Counted from the stretch's first letter, positions 43,613 to 51,618 are shown. The stretch is 64,000 nucleotides of DNA from Saprospiraceae bacterium (GCA_016715985.1 JADJXD010000001.1:1488001-1552000), one strand, 5' to 3'. Made by a program: numbers and translations. The notes: generated by a model from the letters alone, not told the origin.

Positions 43613-43816
43613 GGTGTATTTCTTTTTAAATTCTTGTATTTCATTAAATTTCAATTGTCTTAAACCATAAGTGGTTAAGTAGCCACTTTTTTCATTGATT
43701 TGGATTTTTGACTTATAAAGACTTGTAATCCAATTTGCTAATTCATCTAAGTGTTCTTCTGACTCCAATTGAAATTGCAGCATTAGCGGAACAGAATTTT
43801 TGATTTCAAATTTCAT
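43607..43816 (-). CDS. hypothetical 69-aa protein (cassette gene)
   Basis: Starts at MKFEIKNSVPLMLQFQLE, 7 bp after the stop of the small membrane ORF. It contains a short helical core (HLDELANWITSLYKSKIQI) and a basic C terminus. The stop TAA is part of the attC R'' box. The longer start at 43852 would overlap the upstream ORF. The function is unknown. Confidence 0.55.
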   Translation of the reverse strand: MKFEIKNSVPLMLQFQLESEEHLDELANWITSLYKSKIQINEKSGYLTTYGLRQLKFNEIQEFKKKYTP

Positions 43817-43823
43817 ACTATTA

Positions 43824-43943
43824 TTAATACCCTGTGATAATTTGAAATCCAATTATTGTGAAAAATAGTACCATTGAAATCCACATTACTTGTTCAGATG
43901 TGAATTGTTTTGTTTCGGCTTTTACAATGATGTTTACTTTCAA
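43824..43943 (-). CDS. 39-aa single-TM protein (cassette gene)
   Basis: A TTG-started ORF: KVNIIVKAETKQFTSEQ followed by a hydrophobic helix (VMWISMVLFFTIIGFQIITGY). It occupies the 5' part of the cassette that begins GTTATGTGG at 43971. Together with the 69-aa ORF it may be a small two-gene module such as a membrane toxin with its partner, but this is inference. Confidence 0.4.
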   Translation of the reverse strand: MKVNIIVKAETKQFTSEQVMWISMVLFFTIIGFQIITGY

Positions 43944-43962
43944 GCTGTATTATCAATTTATA

Positions 43963-44098
43963 CCACATAACGGTTAGTATATGAAAAGTAGGCGATTACG
44001 AAGCACTGAACTTTCGGTTAACCACAAAGTTTGATACGAGCCAAAACACCTTATTTTATTACTATTTCGCCTATTTTTTATATACATTGTTGTGTGTA
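43963..44098 (-). other. attC site (about 131 bp, well formed)
   Basis: Minus: R'' ACACAAC-AAT, arms GTATAT/ATATAC (44080-44085 and 43977-43982) and TAGGCGA/TCGCCTA (44067-44073 and 43989-43995), then R' GTTATGT. R'' and R' agree in 6 of 7 positions. Confidence 0.85.
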
Positions 44099-44103
44099 GT
44101 TAA

Positions 44104-45801
44104 TTAGTGTAATTTTTGAAACCACAAATTCTGAATTCTTTCACCTGAAACTCTAAATCCTGTAATCGCATTAGTAGCATCTCTTTCAAATACATAAGTA
44201 GCGCCCTTATAAGTAAAGACATCAACTTTAGCCGCAGTTATAACAAAATCACTTGCGCGAGCATGCGTGAAAGTAAGTTTACCATCGATTAAAACAGCTT
44301 TGTAGGTAGTGTTGAGCTCGGGACTAAAATACTCCCCTTCAAATTGCTTAAGATCTGAAACTGCGTAATTAGGCGGTGTAAATATTTCTGATACGATGGG
44401 GGGATCATTATTAATGAGTACTGTCATCTTCCGGTTGTTTTTGGATTCAGAAAACACCACTTTTAAGTCTACATCAACACCTGCCATTTTAAATTCTTTG
44501 GGCCCAATTGGGAGTAAGGGGTTTTCACTACCTTGACTTCTGTAATAGTGTAGCGTATCACTTTTAACATAAATTTTTCTAACAGATTTTTGATCATCAT
44601 TCCAGTAATAACCACTAAATTCTTCTAATTGGTCATTTGATAGTTTTATATATGCTAGTTCAGCTTTAGGTGCTGTATTCGCTTTGGTTTCTTGCTTAAG
44701 AGCATCTTCCAAATAGAGATCAGCGACTTGTAATGCTAAACTCCCGGGATTGGATTGTGCCAAGTTACTGAAGACCATAACCGCAAAATTTTGATCCGGA
44801 AACCGTCCGAGATAAGTGCGATACCCAGCATCTGCGCCACCGTGTTGTATTTGATTTAAGCCCTTATGTTTATCGACAAACTGACCATAAGCACCACCAA
44901 ATGTTTCACCGTTAGTAAGGGTGGCCAGTGTATTCATTTTTTCTACAATCCCTTTATCACCAACCTTATAGGTAGAAAAATTCATAGACCATAAGGCCAA
45001 ATCTTCTACGGTTGTAAACAAACTAGTCGCACCAACATTAGCATAGTTTAAAAGGCTTTTTTTGTAAGTGCCATCACTTTCTAACTGGTACGAATAGGCT
45101 CTGTTTTTAACAATCTTTTTATGATCATCATAAAAAAGAGTATGGGTCATTTGTAAAGGTTTAAAAATACGCTCTTCAGTAAATTCAGCAAAGGTTTTAC
45201 CGGAAATCCTTGCCACCACTTCCGCCAAAAGTGTAAATCCTGTATTGCAATACATATAGGCTTCACCGGGCATAAAATTCAATTCTTTTTGTTGAGAAAC
45301 TAGTTTCAAAATGTGCTCCTTTGTGATCACATCATCAATTCTCCATCCCGCCATTATCAGTAAAGCCCATTGATCTCGCAGTCCACTGGTATGAGAAGCC
45401 AAATGCCTTAACGTGATTTTTTGACCAAAATCGGGAACTTCGGGAATGAATTTTCGAATATCATCATCAAAAGACAACTTTCCTTCTTTTTCTAATAATA
45501 GAATTGAGAATACAGTAAATTGTTTGGAAACCGAAGCAATATGAAAAATGGTAGCAGGCGAATTTGGAATACCATATTCTAAATTAGCACTGCCATAACC
45601 TTTCTTAAAAACAACTTTTTGATTTTTAACCACTGCCACAGTTGCGCCGGGTTTATTTATATCATTAAAATTTTTAAAAATGCTATCTATTTTTATTTCT
45701 AACTCAGCAGACACAGTTGTTTGTGCGAATAGATTTAGTGAGAATAGTAATGAAGAAACTATTAGAATGGAAAAAAAAGAAAAAGCTTTAATATATTTCA
45801 T
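44104..45801 (-). CDS. serine hydrolase, class C beta-lactamase-like (cassette gene)
   Basis: A 565-aa exported protein (signal peptide ending LFAQ). The N-terminal beta-lactamase/AmpC-fold domain has SxxK in IASVSKQF, YxN in MYCNTGFTLL, and a C-terminal HxG-like motif QHGGADAGY. A two-part beta domain follows (about residues 390-565). Such proteins are often peptidases or esterases rather than drug-hydrolysing enzymes. Its cassette is bounded by a 10-nt perfect inverted pair (44089-44098 and 45824-45833). Confidence 0.88.
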   Translation of the reverse strand: MKYIKAFSFFSILIVSSLLFSLNLFAQTTVSAELEIKIDSIFKNFNDINKPGATVAVVKNQKVVFKKGYGSANLEYGIPNSPATIFHIASVSKQFTVFSILLLEKEGKLSFDDDIRKFIPEVPDFGQKITLRHLASHTSGLRDQWALLIMAGWRIDDVITKEHILKLVSQQKELNFMPGEAYMYCNTGFTLLAEVVARISGKTFAEFTEERIFKPLQMTHTLFYDDHKKIVKNRAYSYQLESDGTYKKSLLNYANVGATSLFTTVEDLALWSMNFSTYKVGDKGIVEKMNTLATLTNGETFGGAYGQFVDKHKGLNQIQHGGADAGYRTYLGRFPDQNFAVMVFSNLAQSNPGSLALQVADLYLEDALKQETKANTAPKAELAYIKLSNDQLEEFSGYYWNDDQKSVRKIYVKSDTLHYYRSQGSENPLLPIGPKEFKMAGVDVDLKVVFSESKNNRKMTVLINNDPPIVSEIFTPPNYAVSDLKQFEGEYFSPELNTTYKAVLIDGKLTFTHARASDFVITAAKVDVFTYKGATYVFERDATNAITGFRVSGERIQNLWFQKLH

Positions 45802-45823
45802 AATTATGATTGTTTTAGATAAT

Positions 45824-46189
45824 TACACACAACAATTGTACTTACGCCATAAAACTTCGTAAGCACAAACAAATGTACACACTGATTTTCAGATATCCTA
45901 GTGCTACAGGAACGAAGTAAGTAACTAATAAAACGAAGTAGATTATTTCCAAGATCAAGGCGAAAAACGCAGACATAGCAATAGCTATGGCGAGGCTTTT
46001 TAACGCAGAGATTGGGAATAAGATCAAGTTTTAATGGTATTTATATTGTTCTTGTAGCACTAGTCATCAAAAGGACTTTTTATGTACCTACAAAATATAT
46101 GATTTTTTATCCTGCGTGGCAAAATAATTTACCACAGGGAGTTCACGTTTATCCGCCGGACACAACGAACGCTTAGTTGTTAGTGACAG
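45824..46189 (-). other. promoter-bearing attC-like repeat, copy 4, with MITE
   Basis: R'' CACTAAC-AACTAAGCG at the upper end and GTTGTGTGTA at the lower end. It holds the conserved TACATTTG -7 box (45870-45877) and the CTTACG/CGTAAG hairpin, but a MITE-like insertion (45898-46063) sits at the -33 position, where TTG is now TAG. Confidence 0.75.
45898..46063. mobile_element. MITE-like insertion, copy 1
   Basis: 158 bp between two CTAG sequences (45898-45901 and 46060-46063). The terminal inverted repeats are TGCTACAGGAAC and GTTCTTGTAGCA (11 of 12). It has no ORF. CTAG fits the YTAR 4-bp targets of the IS5 group, but the source transposase is unknown. A 60-aa minus ORF here is not a gene. 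Confidence 0.75.
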
Positions 46190-46195
46190 TTTTTC

Positions 46196-47656
46196 TCATT
46201 TTTCAAGATGTTTAATTAATCTTTTTAAGAATGGATTGTCGGGGTTTATTGTTAAACTTTCTTTTAAGTATTTTAGTGCTAATTCTTTCTTACCTGTTTC
46301 CATATAACCTTCTCCTAATCCTTGCAAAGCCTTAGAAGATTTAGAATAAACGAAAGCATTCATTTCAAAAATTTGAATAGCAATTTCGGGTTTTCCATTG
46401 TCTATGTAATTGAACCCTTCATCTCTCATTTGAAATTCTAAAAGTTGTTCGGTGTCTTTCTTTTTAGCAAATTCTTCTTTTGCTTTTTCTAACCCAAATT
46501 CACGTATCATTGTTATGATACGGTTGGTAAACTTGCGATTTTCTGCATTATCTACAATGGGGATTTCCGGAATAAAATTTGGATTGAAAACAATTCTTGC
46601 CATTTCAAAATTCAAGTTATTGAAGTTAGGGTGTGATTTGTTAGACAGCATAATGAAAGTAACGTTCTCATCTACAAAGCGAAGGAAGTCGGCATATAAA
46701 ATTCTATTTGTTCCATTATGCCAAACTTGTGTAGTGTTTCTATTTGTTTTTGAAACATCCCAACCATAGGAGTAGTATGAATTCTCAGTTTCATCTGTTC
46801 TTAACTTTGGATGATAGAGCTTTTTTTTAGCGTCTTTTGATAATACCTTTTCTGTCAATAGGCATTTGTGCCATTTATAAAGATCTTCGGTAGTTGAAAG
46901 AATACCGCCATTTCCTTTTAAGTGCCAAAAAGGAGAAGAAGTGTCCCATTCTTTGTCTGTTGGTTTTCCCCAAACTTTATTATCGTTCTCATATCCAACC
47001 GCAATAAGATATTTGTCAAATGAAGGTCGTGTGTATCCTGTCATTTCCATTTGAGAAGGCTTCCATAAGTTTTCATATAGATAGGTTTCATAAGATTGAT
47101 CAGATATTTTTTCAATGATAATTGCTAGTAAACTGTAACCAATATTTGAATATGAAAAACTTGTCCCTACTGGAAATTGTAATTCTGAATTAAAAACCTT
47201 GTCTAAGAATTCTTCTTCACTGATTTTTTCAAAATCTCTACCTACATTACTTATAAGTCCTGATTGATGACGAAGTAAATCGTGAATTGTAATCTGTTGT
47301 TTATCTAAGGGTAATTTGTCAAAATACTTTGAAATTTTGTCGTCCGTTGAAAGTTTACCTTGCATTTCTAATCCTAGAATTGCAGCAGCAGTAAATTGCT
47401 TGGTAACAGACCCTATGTCAAAAACAGTTGTCGGCGAATTTTTGATTTGTTTTTCAATATCGCTAAAACCATATCCTTTTGAAATAACTTTCTCTCCATT
47501 TAATTCTACCAATACCGAACCATACAAGCCAACATTTTCTAATTCCGAAAGATATTCATCAAGTATTTTAGAAATATCATTCTCCTTAGTTTTTTGTCCG
47601 CAATTACTATTTAAGAGTATAGTCAGGGATAAAATAGCTATCAATAATTGTTTCAT
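46196..47656 (-). CDS. serine hydrolase with C-terminal TPR (cassette gene)
   Basis: A 486-aa lipoprotein-type protein (lipid Cys in LLNSNCGQK). The beta-lactamase-fold domain has SxxK in IGSVTKQFTA, YxN in FSYSNIGYSLL and an HNG-type third motif in VWHNGTNR. The last about 80 residues are a TPR pair (ALQGLGEGYMETGKKELALKYLKESLTINPDNP). The stop is 7 bp from R''. It is a paralogue of the neighbouring cassette hydrolase in fold only; the two are not close copies. Confidence 0.87.
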   Translation of the reverse strand: MKQLLIAILSLTILLNSNCGQKTKENDISKILDEYLSELENVGLYGSVLVELNGEKVISKGYGFSDIEKQIKNSPTTVFDIGSVTKQFTAAAILGLEMQGKLSTDDKISKYFDKLPLDKQQITIHDLLRHQSGLISNVGRDFEKISEEEFLDKVFNSELQFPVGTSFSYSNIGYSLLAIIIEKISDQSYETYLYENLWKPSQMEMTGYTRPSFDKYLIAVGYENDNKVWGKPTDKEWDTSSPFWHLKGNGGILSTTEDLYKWHKCLLTEKVLSKDAKKKLYHPKLRTDETENSYYSYGWDVSKTNRNTTQVWHNGTNRILYADFLRFVDENVTFIMLSNKSHPNFNNLNFEMARIVFNPNFIPEIPIVDNAENRKFTNRIITMIREFGLEKAKEEFAKKKDTEQLLEFQMRDEGFNYIDNGKPEIAIQIFEMNAFVYSKSSKALQGLGEGYMETGKKELALKYLKESLTINPDNPFLKRLIKHLEK

Positions 47657-47689
47657 TTTCTCTGCTGTGTTTGTTGGTTAAAATTGCCA

Positions 47690-47749
47690 CTGCTAGGCTA
47701 TGCCATGGGCGAGCGATAGGGAGCATATCGTAATAGCTATTGTTATGGC
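47690..47749 (-). other. attC-like site (about 60 bp)
   Basis: Minus: R'' GCCATAAC-AATAGCTAT ... CATGGCATAGCC-TAGCAGTGGC. ATAGC and GCTAT arms pair, and the centre shares TCCCTATCG with the site at 43.58 kb. The R' box has decayed to CCTAGC. Confidence 0.65.
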
Positions 47750-47760
47750 TTCGTGATTTT

Positions 47761-48063
47761 TTAAGTTTTTAAAATTTCAATATATTCAGGATCTCTTCTC
47801 ATATCACAAAAGCCAACTACAAATAAATGAGTTTTATCAAACGTATAAAATAAATAGTAGTCTTTTATGATCTTTGCTCGAATCAGTGACTTTTCGGTTA
47901 ACTTACCAGATTCGGGATATTTAGCCAGTGTTTTCAGAGCGTTTTTGACGGTTTGGTATAGCTTTTGGGAATAAATTTTTGTACCATTTCTTTGATGCCA
48001 ATAATCAAGAATTTCACTTACATGATTCTTAGCGTCAACTGTCCAAATTATTTGTAGAGCCAT
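47761..48063 (-). CDS. RelE/ParE-family toxin
   Basis: A 100-aa RelE-fold protein (IIWTVDAKNHVSEILDYWHQRNGTKIYSQKLYQTVKNALKTLAKYPESGK, then FYTFDKTHLFVVGFCDMRRDPEYI). It is probably an mRNA interferase or gyrase-type toxin neutralised by the upstream gene. It overlaps that gene by 16 bp. Confidence 0.88.
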   Translation of the reverse strand: MALQIIWTVDAKNHVSEILDYWHQRNGTKIYSQKLYQTVKNALKTLAKYPESGKLTEKSLIRAKIIKDYYLFYTFDKTHLFVVGFCDMRRDPEYIEILKT

Positions 48064-48281
48064 TTTTCTATGCCTTCTTCAACTTCGGTATTAGGAATTG
48101 TATTTCCTGATTTTATTTGGGACATACTTTTATTTAAAGCTTCTTCATAATGACTTGGTATTTTAATAATCTCATTATGTTTAGATTCTATGTTAATTAG
48201 GCCTAAAATTTCTTCTAATAAGTAGTCATCCGCATTTTCTAATTCTTTGTAAACTCTACTTTTTAATTCTATGTTGGACAT
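48048..48281 (-). CDS. antitoxin of the RelE/ParE-like pair
   Basis: A 77-aa acidic protein (MSNIELKSRVYKELENADDYLLEEILGLINIES) with the usual layout of antitoxins: N-terminal dimer part and C-terminal toxin-binding tail. It precedes and overlaps the toxin gene. The cassette begins GTTATATC at 48304. No operator is evident. Confidence 0.8.
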   Translation of the reverse strand: MSNIELKSRVYKELENADDYLLEEILGLINIESKHNEIIKIPSHYEEALNKSMSQIKSGNTIPNTEVEEGIEKWLYK

Positions 48282-48381
48282 AATTTAATGTTTTATGATA
48301 TAACAAACTAAAGCTTAAAAAAGTGCCATCTTACTCCCACAAAACCCAATATCTCTGGTCTCCGACCACAAAGATAAGGAT

Positions 48382-49304
48382 TCATCTCGGAAGTGCTGAA
48401 ACATTTAGAGTGTTTTGTCCTTCAGAAATATCTTGTCTTTTCAGTAATCTGCCATAGACATCCATGATTTGCAGTGATGTAGTTGATGAGGTTGTGATGG
48501 TCACATCAGATGTGGCAGGATTAGGATATATGTTGGTTATTCCATAGCCATTGTATCTGACACTCGTTATATCAATGTAGCTGTACTGACCATCATAGTC
48601 CACTTGCTTGATGCGGTATTAGTTAATGCCTATAGATGGAGATGTAGGGATTTATTCATAGTGCTTAGTTTCATTGTTTGTACCATCTCCTGATATCTCT
48701 CCGATGGATAAGAAGTTTCTGCCATTTGGACTATGCTCGACGATGTATCTTTCGTTGTTGAATTGGTTTGCTGTTGACCAAGTCAGATTTATATCATTAT
48801 TCTTACTTGATGCTTCTAGTGGTTTTAAGTAGGTGATTGGCATGACAATGTTTGTTCCCACACATTTAAAATCGTTAAAGAATATACTACCTGCGTCAAT
48901 GTTAAGCAGATCTTTACCTGAAACCATTGCACTGTCAATATTCCCAATATCTATTTGACGCCTTTTATACTAAATTATCATTATGTAAAACACCCACAGA
49001 GTTGGCAGGATTCTTTCCAAAAGTTTCAGAAAAAGAAAAAGTTTTTTTAAAAAAATACGAGGTGTCGAATCATCATAAACTTCTATCATAAAGTTATCAT
49101 AACTTTCTGAGCTGTTCTCTATCCAGGTTGTCATTTCTCCAAAGCTATTAACAGGCCATTTCACAGGTATTACAATGCTTGAAACATATCCAAAATTTGC
49201 TGGACTTTATCGAGTTGCAATCCAATCAGGTAAATTAAATTGAGAATAACTTTTACAAAAAATGAGTATATAAAAAATAGAAAAATCATAGATTTGAACA
49301 TCAT
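48382..49304 (-). pseudogene. degenerate T9SS cargo protein
   Basis: Remains of a secreted protein. A start and signal-like stretch (MMFKSMIFLFFIYSFF) is followed by a mature part that shifts frame near SQFNLPDWIATR, where a TAA interrupts it. Further shifts follow near 48,970 and 48,640. The later pieces (LKPLEASSKNNDINLTWSTANQFNNERYIVEHSPNGRNF; NIYPNPATSDVTI...LNVSALPR) are the standard region before and inside a type A T9SS sorting domain. It ends at LPR, about 15 residues short of a normal end. The cassette's own attC R'' is missing after it. Confidence 0.85.
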
Positions 49305-49445
49305 TTCGCTAAAAACTTTTGATGGCTAAAAAATCGTCAGAAGATACCGCTCATTTTTAGATTGCGTGACCAGAAATTCACCAACACTATAAAAATATTT
49401 AACTACAAGGTGATTTTCTTTGTGGATGGGTTTTGGTTCTTCCTT

Positions 49446-49984
49446 CATGAGCCATAACATTTATACTTACGCCATAAAACTTCGTAAGTTTCAACATATA
49501 TACACATTGATTTTCAGATATCCTAGTGCTACAGGAACGAAGTAAGTAACAAATAAAACGAAGTAGATTATTTCCAAGATCAAGGCGAAAAACATATCTT
49601 TGCGATTTAAGCTTTAGCTTAATGAATGCCCATAGGTGGCATTCAAGCATAGATACCGCTTGCGGATGGGTAGCACATTAGCTATGGCGAGGCTTTTTAA
49701 CGCAGAGATTGGGAATAAGATCAAGTTTTAATGGAATTTATTTTGTTCTTGTAGCACTAGTCATCAAACGGACTTTTTATCTGTCTATAAAATACACAAT
49801 TATTTATCCAGCGTGGCGCAAATATTTATAACAGGAATTTTTTTTGAAATTGTAAGTAGAACAACTTTTTTAGATTTTGTTTAGCGTTTTATTACTACCA
49901 ATATTGTTGACTGTGCTACTCCACTTGTGCCGAAATCCACAGTACATGCCCGCTGGACACGACGAACGCATAGTTGTTGTAGCC
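49446..49984 (-). other. promoter-bearing attC-like repeat, copy 5, with MITE (longest copy)
   Basis: Minus: R'' GGCTACAAC-AACTATGCGTTCG, the central TGGATTTCGGCACAA/CAATATTGGTAGTAAT part, CAGATAAAAAGTCCG, the MITE (49523-49760), a decayed -7 box (TATATATG, 49495-49502) and GTTATGGCTC. It fills most of the gap between the T9SS pseudogene and parDE. Confidence 0.75.
49523..49760. mobile_element. MITE-like insertion, copy 2, with altered middle
   Basis: 230 bp between CTAG repeats at the same position as in copy 1, with the same TGCTACAGGAAC/GTTCTTGTAGCA ends. The centre (14 bp in copy 1) is replaced by about 86 bp holding small hairpins such as GAATGCC/GGCATTC. Confidence 0.75.
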
Positions 49985-50021
49985 AGTTTTTTTATTCATT
50001 GATTCTGTTTTTCAAGTCCAT

Positions 50022-50291
50022 TCATCCGTGTAAAATCCTGGTTATTTCTATAGGTTTGTCCACTAATTTTCTATGAAAGATGATATGTCGATTTGATTTA
50101 ATTCCGAACAAATCTTTTCCAATTCCATCATATCTTTTTCCCACATCAGGATTATTTGCTATATCTTGAAAACTATTAAGTAGTAGATTATAATATTTGT
50201 CCGCTTGTTCTTCTGACCATTGTTCAATAGTGTATTCCCAAATATCATTTAAGTCTTCAACAGCTTTGATCGTCAGTTTGTAATCAGCCAT
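50022..50291 (-). CDS. parE: ParE-type toxin
   Basis: An 89-aa RelE/ParE-fold toxin (YKLTIKAVEDLNDIWEYTIEQWSEEQADKYYNLLLNSF, then GKDLFGIKSNRHIIFHRKL and EITRILH). ParE toxins usually poison gyrase. It overlaps parD by 8 bp in the normal antitoxin-toxin order. Confidence 0.93.
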   Translation of the reverse strand: MADYKLTIKAVEDLNDIWEYTIEQWSEEQADKYYNLLLNSFQDIANNPDVGKRYDGIGKDLFGIKSNRHIIFHRKLVDKPIEITRILHG

Positions 50292-50532
50292 TTTTTGCTT
50301 TTCTGGCTTTTAATCCTTGAAGATTTTTATCAGGGTCAAAATCGTGTGCGATTCCACTGTCTATTCCTTGTTGAATAGCCATTTTTAAAGCCATTACCTT
50401 ACTTTCTTCATCTTCTAAAAGTCGAAGTCCTGCACGAATAACTTCGCTAACATTTTTAAATCGCCCGGCCGAAACCTGTGTTTGAACAAATTGGTCAAAA
50501 TAGTCTCCTAGTGATATGGATGTGTTTTTCAT
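50284..50532 (-). CDS. parD: ParD-type antitoxin
   Basis: An 82-aa ribbon-helix-helix antitoxin (ISLGDYFDQFVQTQVSAGRFKNVSEVIRAGLRLLEDEE). It binds ParE and the operon's own operator. A palindrome, TACCAA-ATA-TTGGTA, overlaps its promoter at 50549-50569. Confidence 0.93.
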   Translation of the reverse strand: MKNTSISLGDYFDQFVQTQVSAGRFKNVSEVIRAGLRLLEDEESKVMALKMAIQQGIDSGIAHDFDPDKNLQGLKARKAKNG

Positions 50533-50548
50533 TTTATGATACTTTCTG

Positions 50549-50569
50549 CAAAGTTACCAAATATTGGTA
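50549..50569 (-). promoter_or_regulatory. parDE promoter and operator
   Basis: TAACTTTG -7 box (50549-50556) overlapped by the palindrome TACCAA (50555-50560) / TTGGTA (50564-50569), which lies just upstream of the start. TTC stands in for the -33 TTG at 20 nt. Confidence 0.75.
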
Positions 50570-50610
50570 TTTATTTGAAATTTTTATGCAGAGTTTTTGT
50601 TCAAAATTAG

Positions 50611-50745
50611 CTACAATCTAGCCCAAGCAGGAGAATATTACCCAACATTCTTACGGATTAAAATAATCCTGAAGTAGTTGCAAAAAGATGCAACAGGAAG
50701 TTCATTGCATGCCCGCCGGACACGACGAACGCTCAGTTGTAAGTG
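50611..50745 (-). other. attC-like site, AACAACTAAGCG family
   Basis: Minus: CACTTACAAC-TGAGCGTTCG...GTTGCATC...GCAACTACTTCAGGATTATT, ending at ATTGTAGC, the start of the parDE cassette (7 nt complementary to its R'' at 49976-49984). Confidence 0.75.
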
Positions 50746-50753
50746 ATAGTCGC

Positions 50754-51161
50754 TTACTTCTTTAAATATTCTTTTGCTGTCATAATTGGAAGCTTTGAGT
50801 TTTTAAAATCCTTCTTATTCCGTGTGATAATAATGTCTATTCCATTTTCTAAAGCAGTATGGTATTGAATTGCATCTTCGAAATCTTTAAAGTCTGAAAC
50901 TAAAGCAAGTTCTATAACTTTATCATCTAATGGCGAAACACTTACCAACACTTTAAACTTTATTAAAGTCTTGCGAGCATTATCAAGTTTTTGATATTTG
51001 CAAAGTAAATAATGTGTGTTAGCAAAAGTTAATGCGGAAACAAAAAGCTCAACCTTTTTATTATCAGCGAGCGTAAATAATTCCTGAGCTTCGTAATAAA
51101 ATTCTTCACGTTTAGAAAGTAAATCTAACACGATATTTGTGTCAACTAATAGTCTTTCCAT
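50754..51161 (-). CDS. vapC: VapC-type PIN-domain toxin
   Basis: A 135-aa PIN-domain RNase. Acidic residues are in LLVDTNIVLDLL, in DFEDAIQYHTAL and in IITRNKKDF. It overlaps vapB by 1 bp (TAATG). Confidence 0.93.
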   Translation of the reverse strand: MERLLVDTNIVLDLLSKREEFYYEAQELFTLADNKKVELFVSALTFANTHYLLCKYQKLDNARKTLIKFKVLVSVSPLDDKVIELALVSDFKDFEDAIQYHTALENGIDIIITRNKKDFKNSKLPIMTAKEYLKK

Positions 51162-51403
51162 TATGAATATTTTTCTGAAAGATAATCTTTATAATCTTTT
51201 TTGTCATCATAGTTACCACTTGGAATTACTCCTGTTAAGCTTTCAACTAACGGACTGATTTTGGATTTTCTTTCTGATCTTTTTGTTAGAGAATCAAGAT
51301 AGTTTTCGATGAGTTTAGAAAGGCTTATGCGGTTATCTTTCGCATAGCTTTTTGCTTGGTCGATTATGCCTTTGTCAATATTTAATGTGAGTTTAGTATT
51401 CAT
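51161..51403 (-). CDS. vapB: VapB-like antitoxin
   Basis: An 80-aa antitoxin starting at MNTKLTLNIDKGIIDQAKSYAKDNRISLSKLIENYLDSL, of the ribbon-helix-helix type (DUF6364-like) that often pairs with PIN toxins. The longer frame from 51454 is rejected because the operator and -7 box lie within it. Confidence 0.85.
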   Translation of the reverse strand: MNTKLTLNIDKGIIDQAKSYAKDNRISLSKLIENYLDSLTKRSERKSKISPLVESLTGVIPSGNYDDKKDYKDYLSEKYS

Positions 51404-51413
51404 GATAAATTTA

Positions 51414-51446
51414 TTTACGTACAAAATTAATAATTTATTACGTAAA
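51414..51446 (-). promoter_or_regulatory. vapBC operator and -7 box
   Basis: TTTACGTA (51414-51421) and TACGTAAA (51439-51446) are perfect 8-bp complements flanking a TAATTTTG -7 box (51422-51429) on the minus strand. This is an evident self-repression site. Confidence 0.8.
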
Positions 51447-51581
51447 CATCTCATTTATTTCGATTTTTTGACACTTACTGCTAACGGCTAATGCTCTGTC
51501 AAAATAATCAGTTAAATTGGAATGACGTACATACATGTGGCTTTTAAAAAAACAATAAAATCAAAAACCACAGTCAATCTA

Positions 51582-51589
51582 TAACTTTG
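51582..51589 (+). promoter_or_regulatory. probable -7 box of gldH
   Basis: TAACTTTG, about 30 nt before the TTG start of gldH. No TTG is at the ideal -33 distance. The outer end of the cassette array (51485) is about 100 bp away. Confidence 0.5.
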
Positions 51590-51618
51590 ACTATTTTTAC
51601 GCCTAAATCGTAATTCTT

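Larger units (their letters stand above)
31868..51485 (-). mobile_element. integron-like gene cassette array (about 16 cassettes, no integrase seen)
   Basis: About 16 units are read mostly on the minus strand. Each is bounded by an imperfect palindrome that begins just after a stop codon with xxxAACAA and ends with GTT, as in attC sites. Seven or more units have their R'' flank complementary to their own 5' end: 31929-31938 with 32812-32821, 35066-35080 with 36493-36507, 36563-36571 with 37246-37254, 37454-37462 with 38873-38881, 38934-38942 with 39551-39559, 43606-43614 with 43963-43971, and 44089-44098 with 45824-45833. Toxin-antitoxin modules recur. No tyrosine recombinase is present, so it is either an array lacking an integrase or part of a larger integron. 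Its outer end abuts gldH. Confidence 0.8.

Noticed and set aside
45842..46027. 61-aa minus ORF
   Set aside because: It lies within the MITE and attC repeat and shows no gene features.
49399..49650. 83-aa minus ORF
   Set aside because: Translation of the MITE and the promoter repeat.
31868..51485. Transposon or prophage as explanation of the island
   Set aside because: No transposase, phage structural or integrase gene is visible, and the boundaries recur between each small unit rather than only at the island ends. The cassette model fits better.
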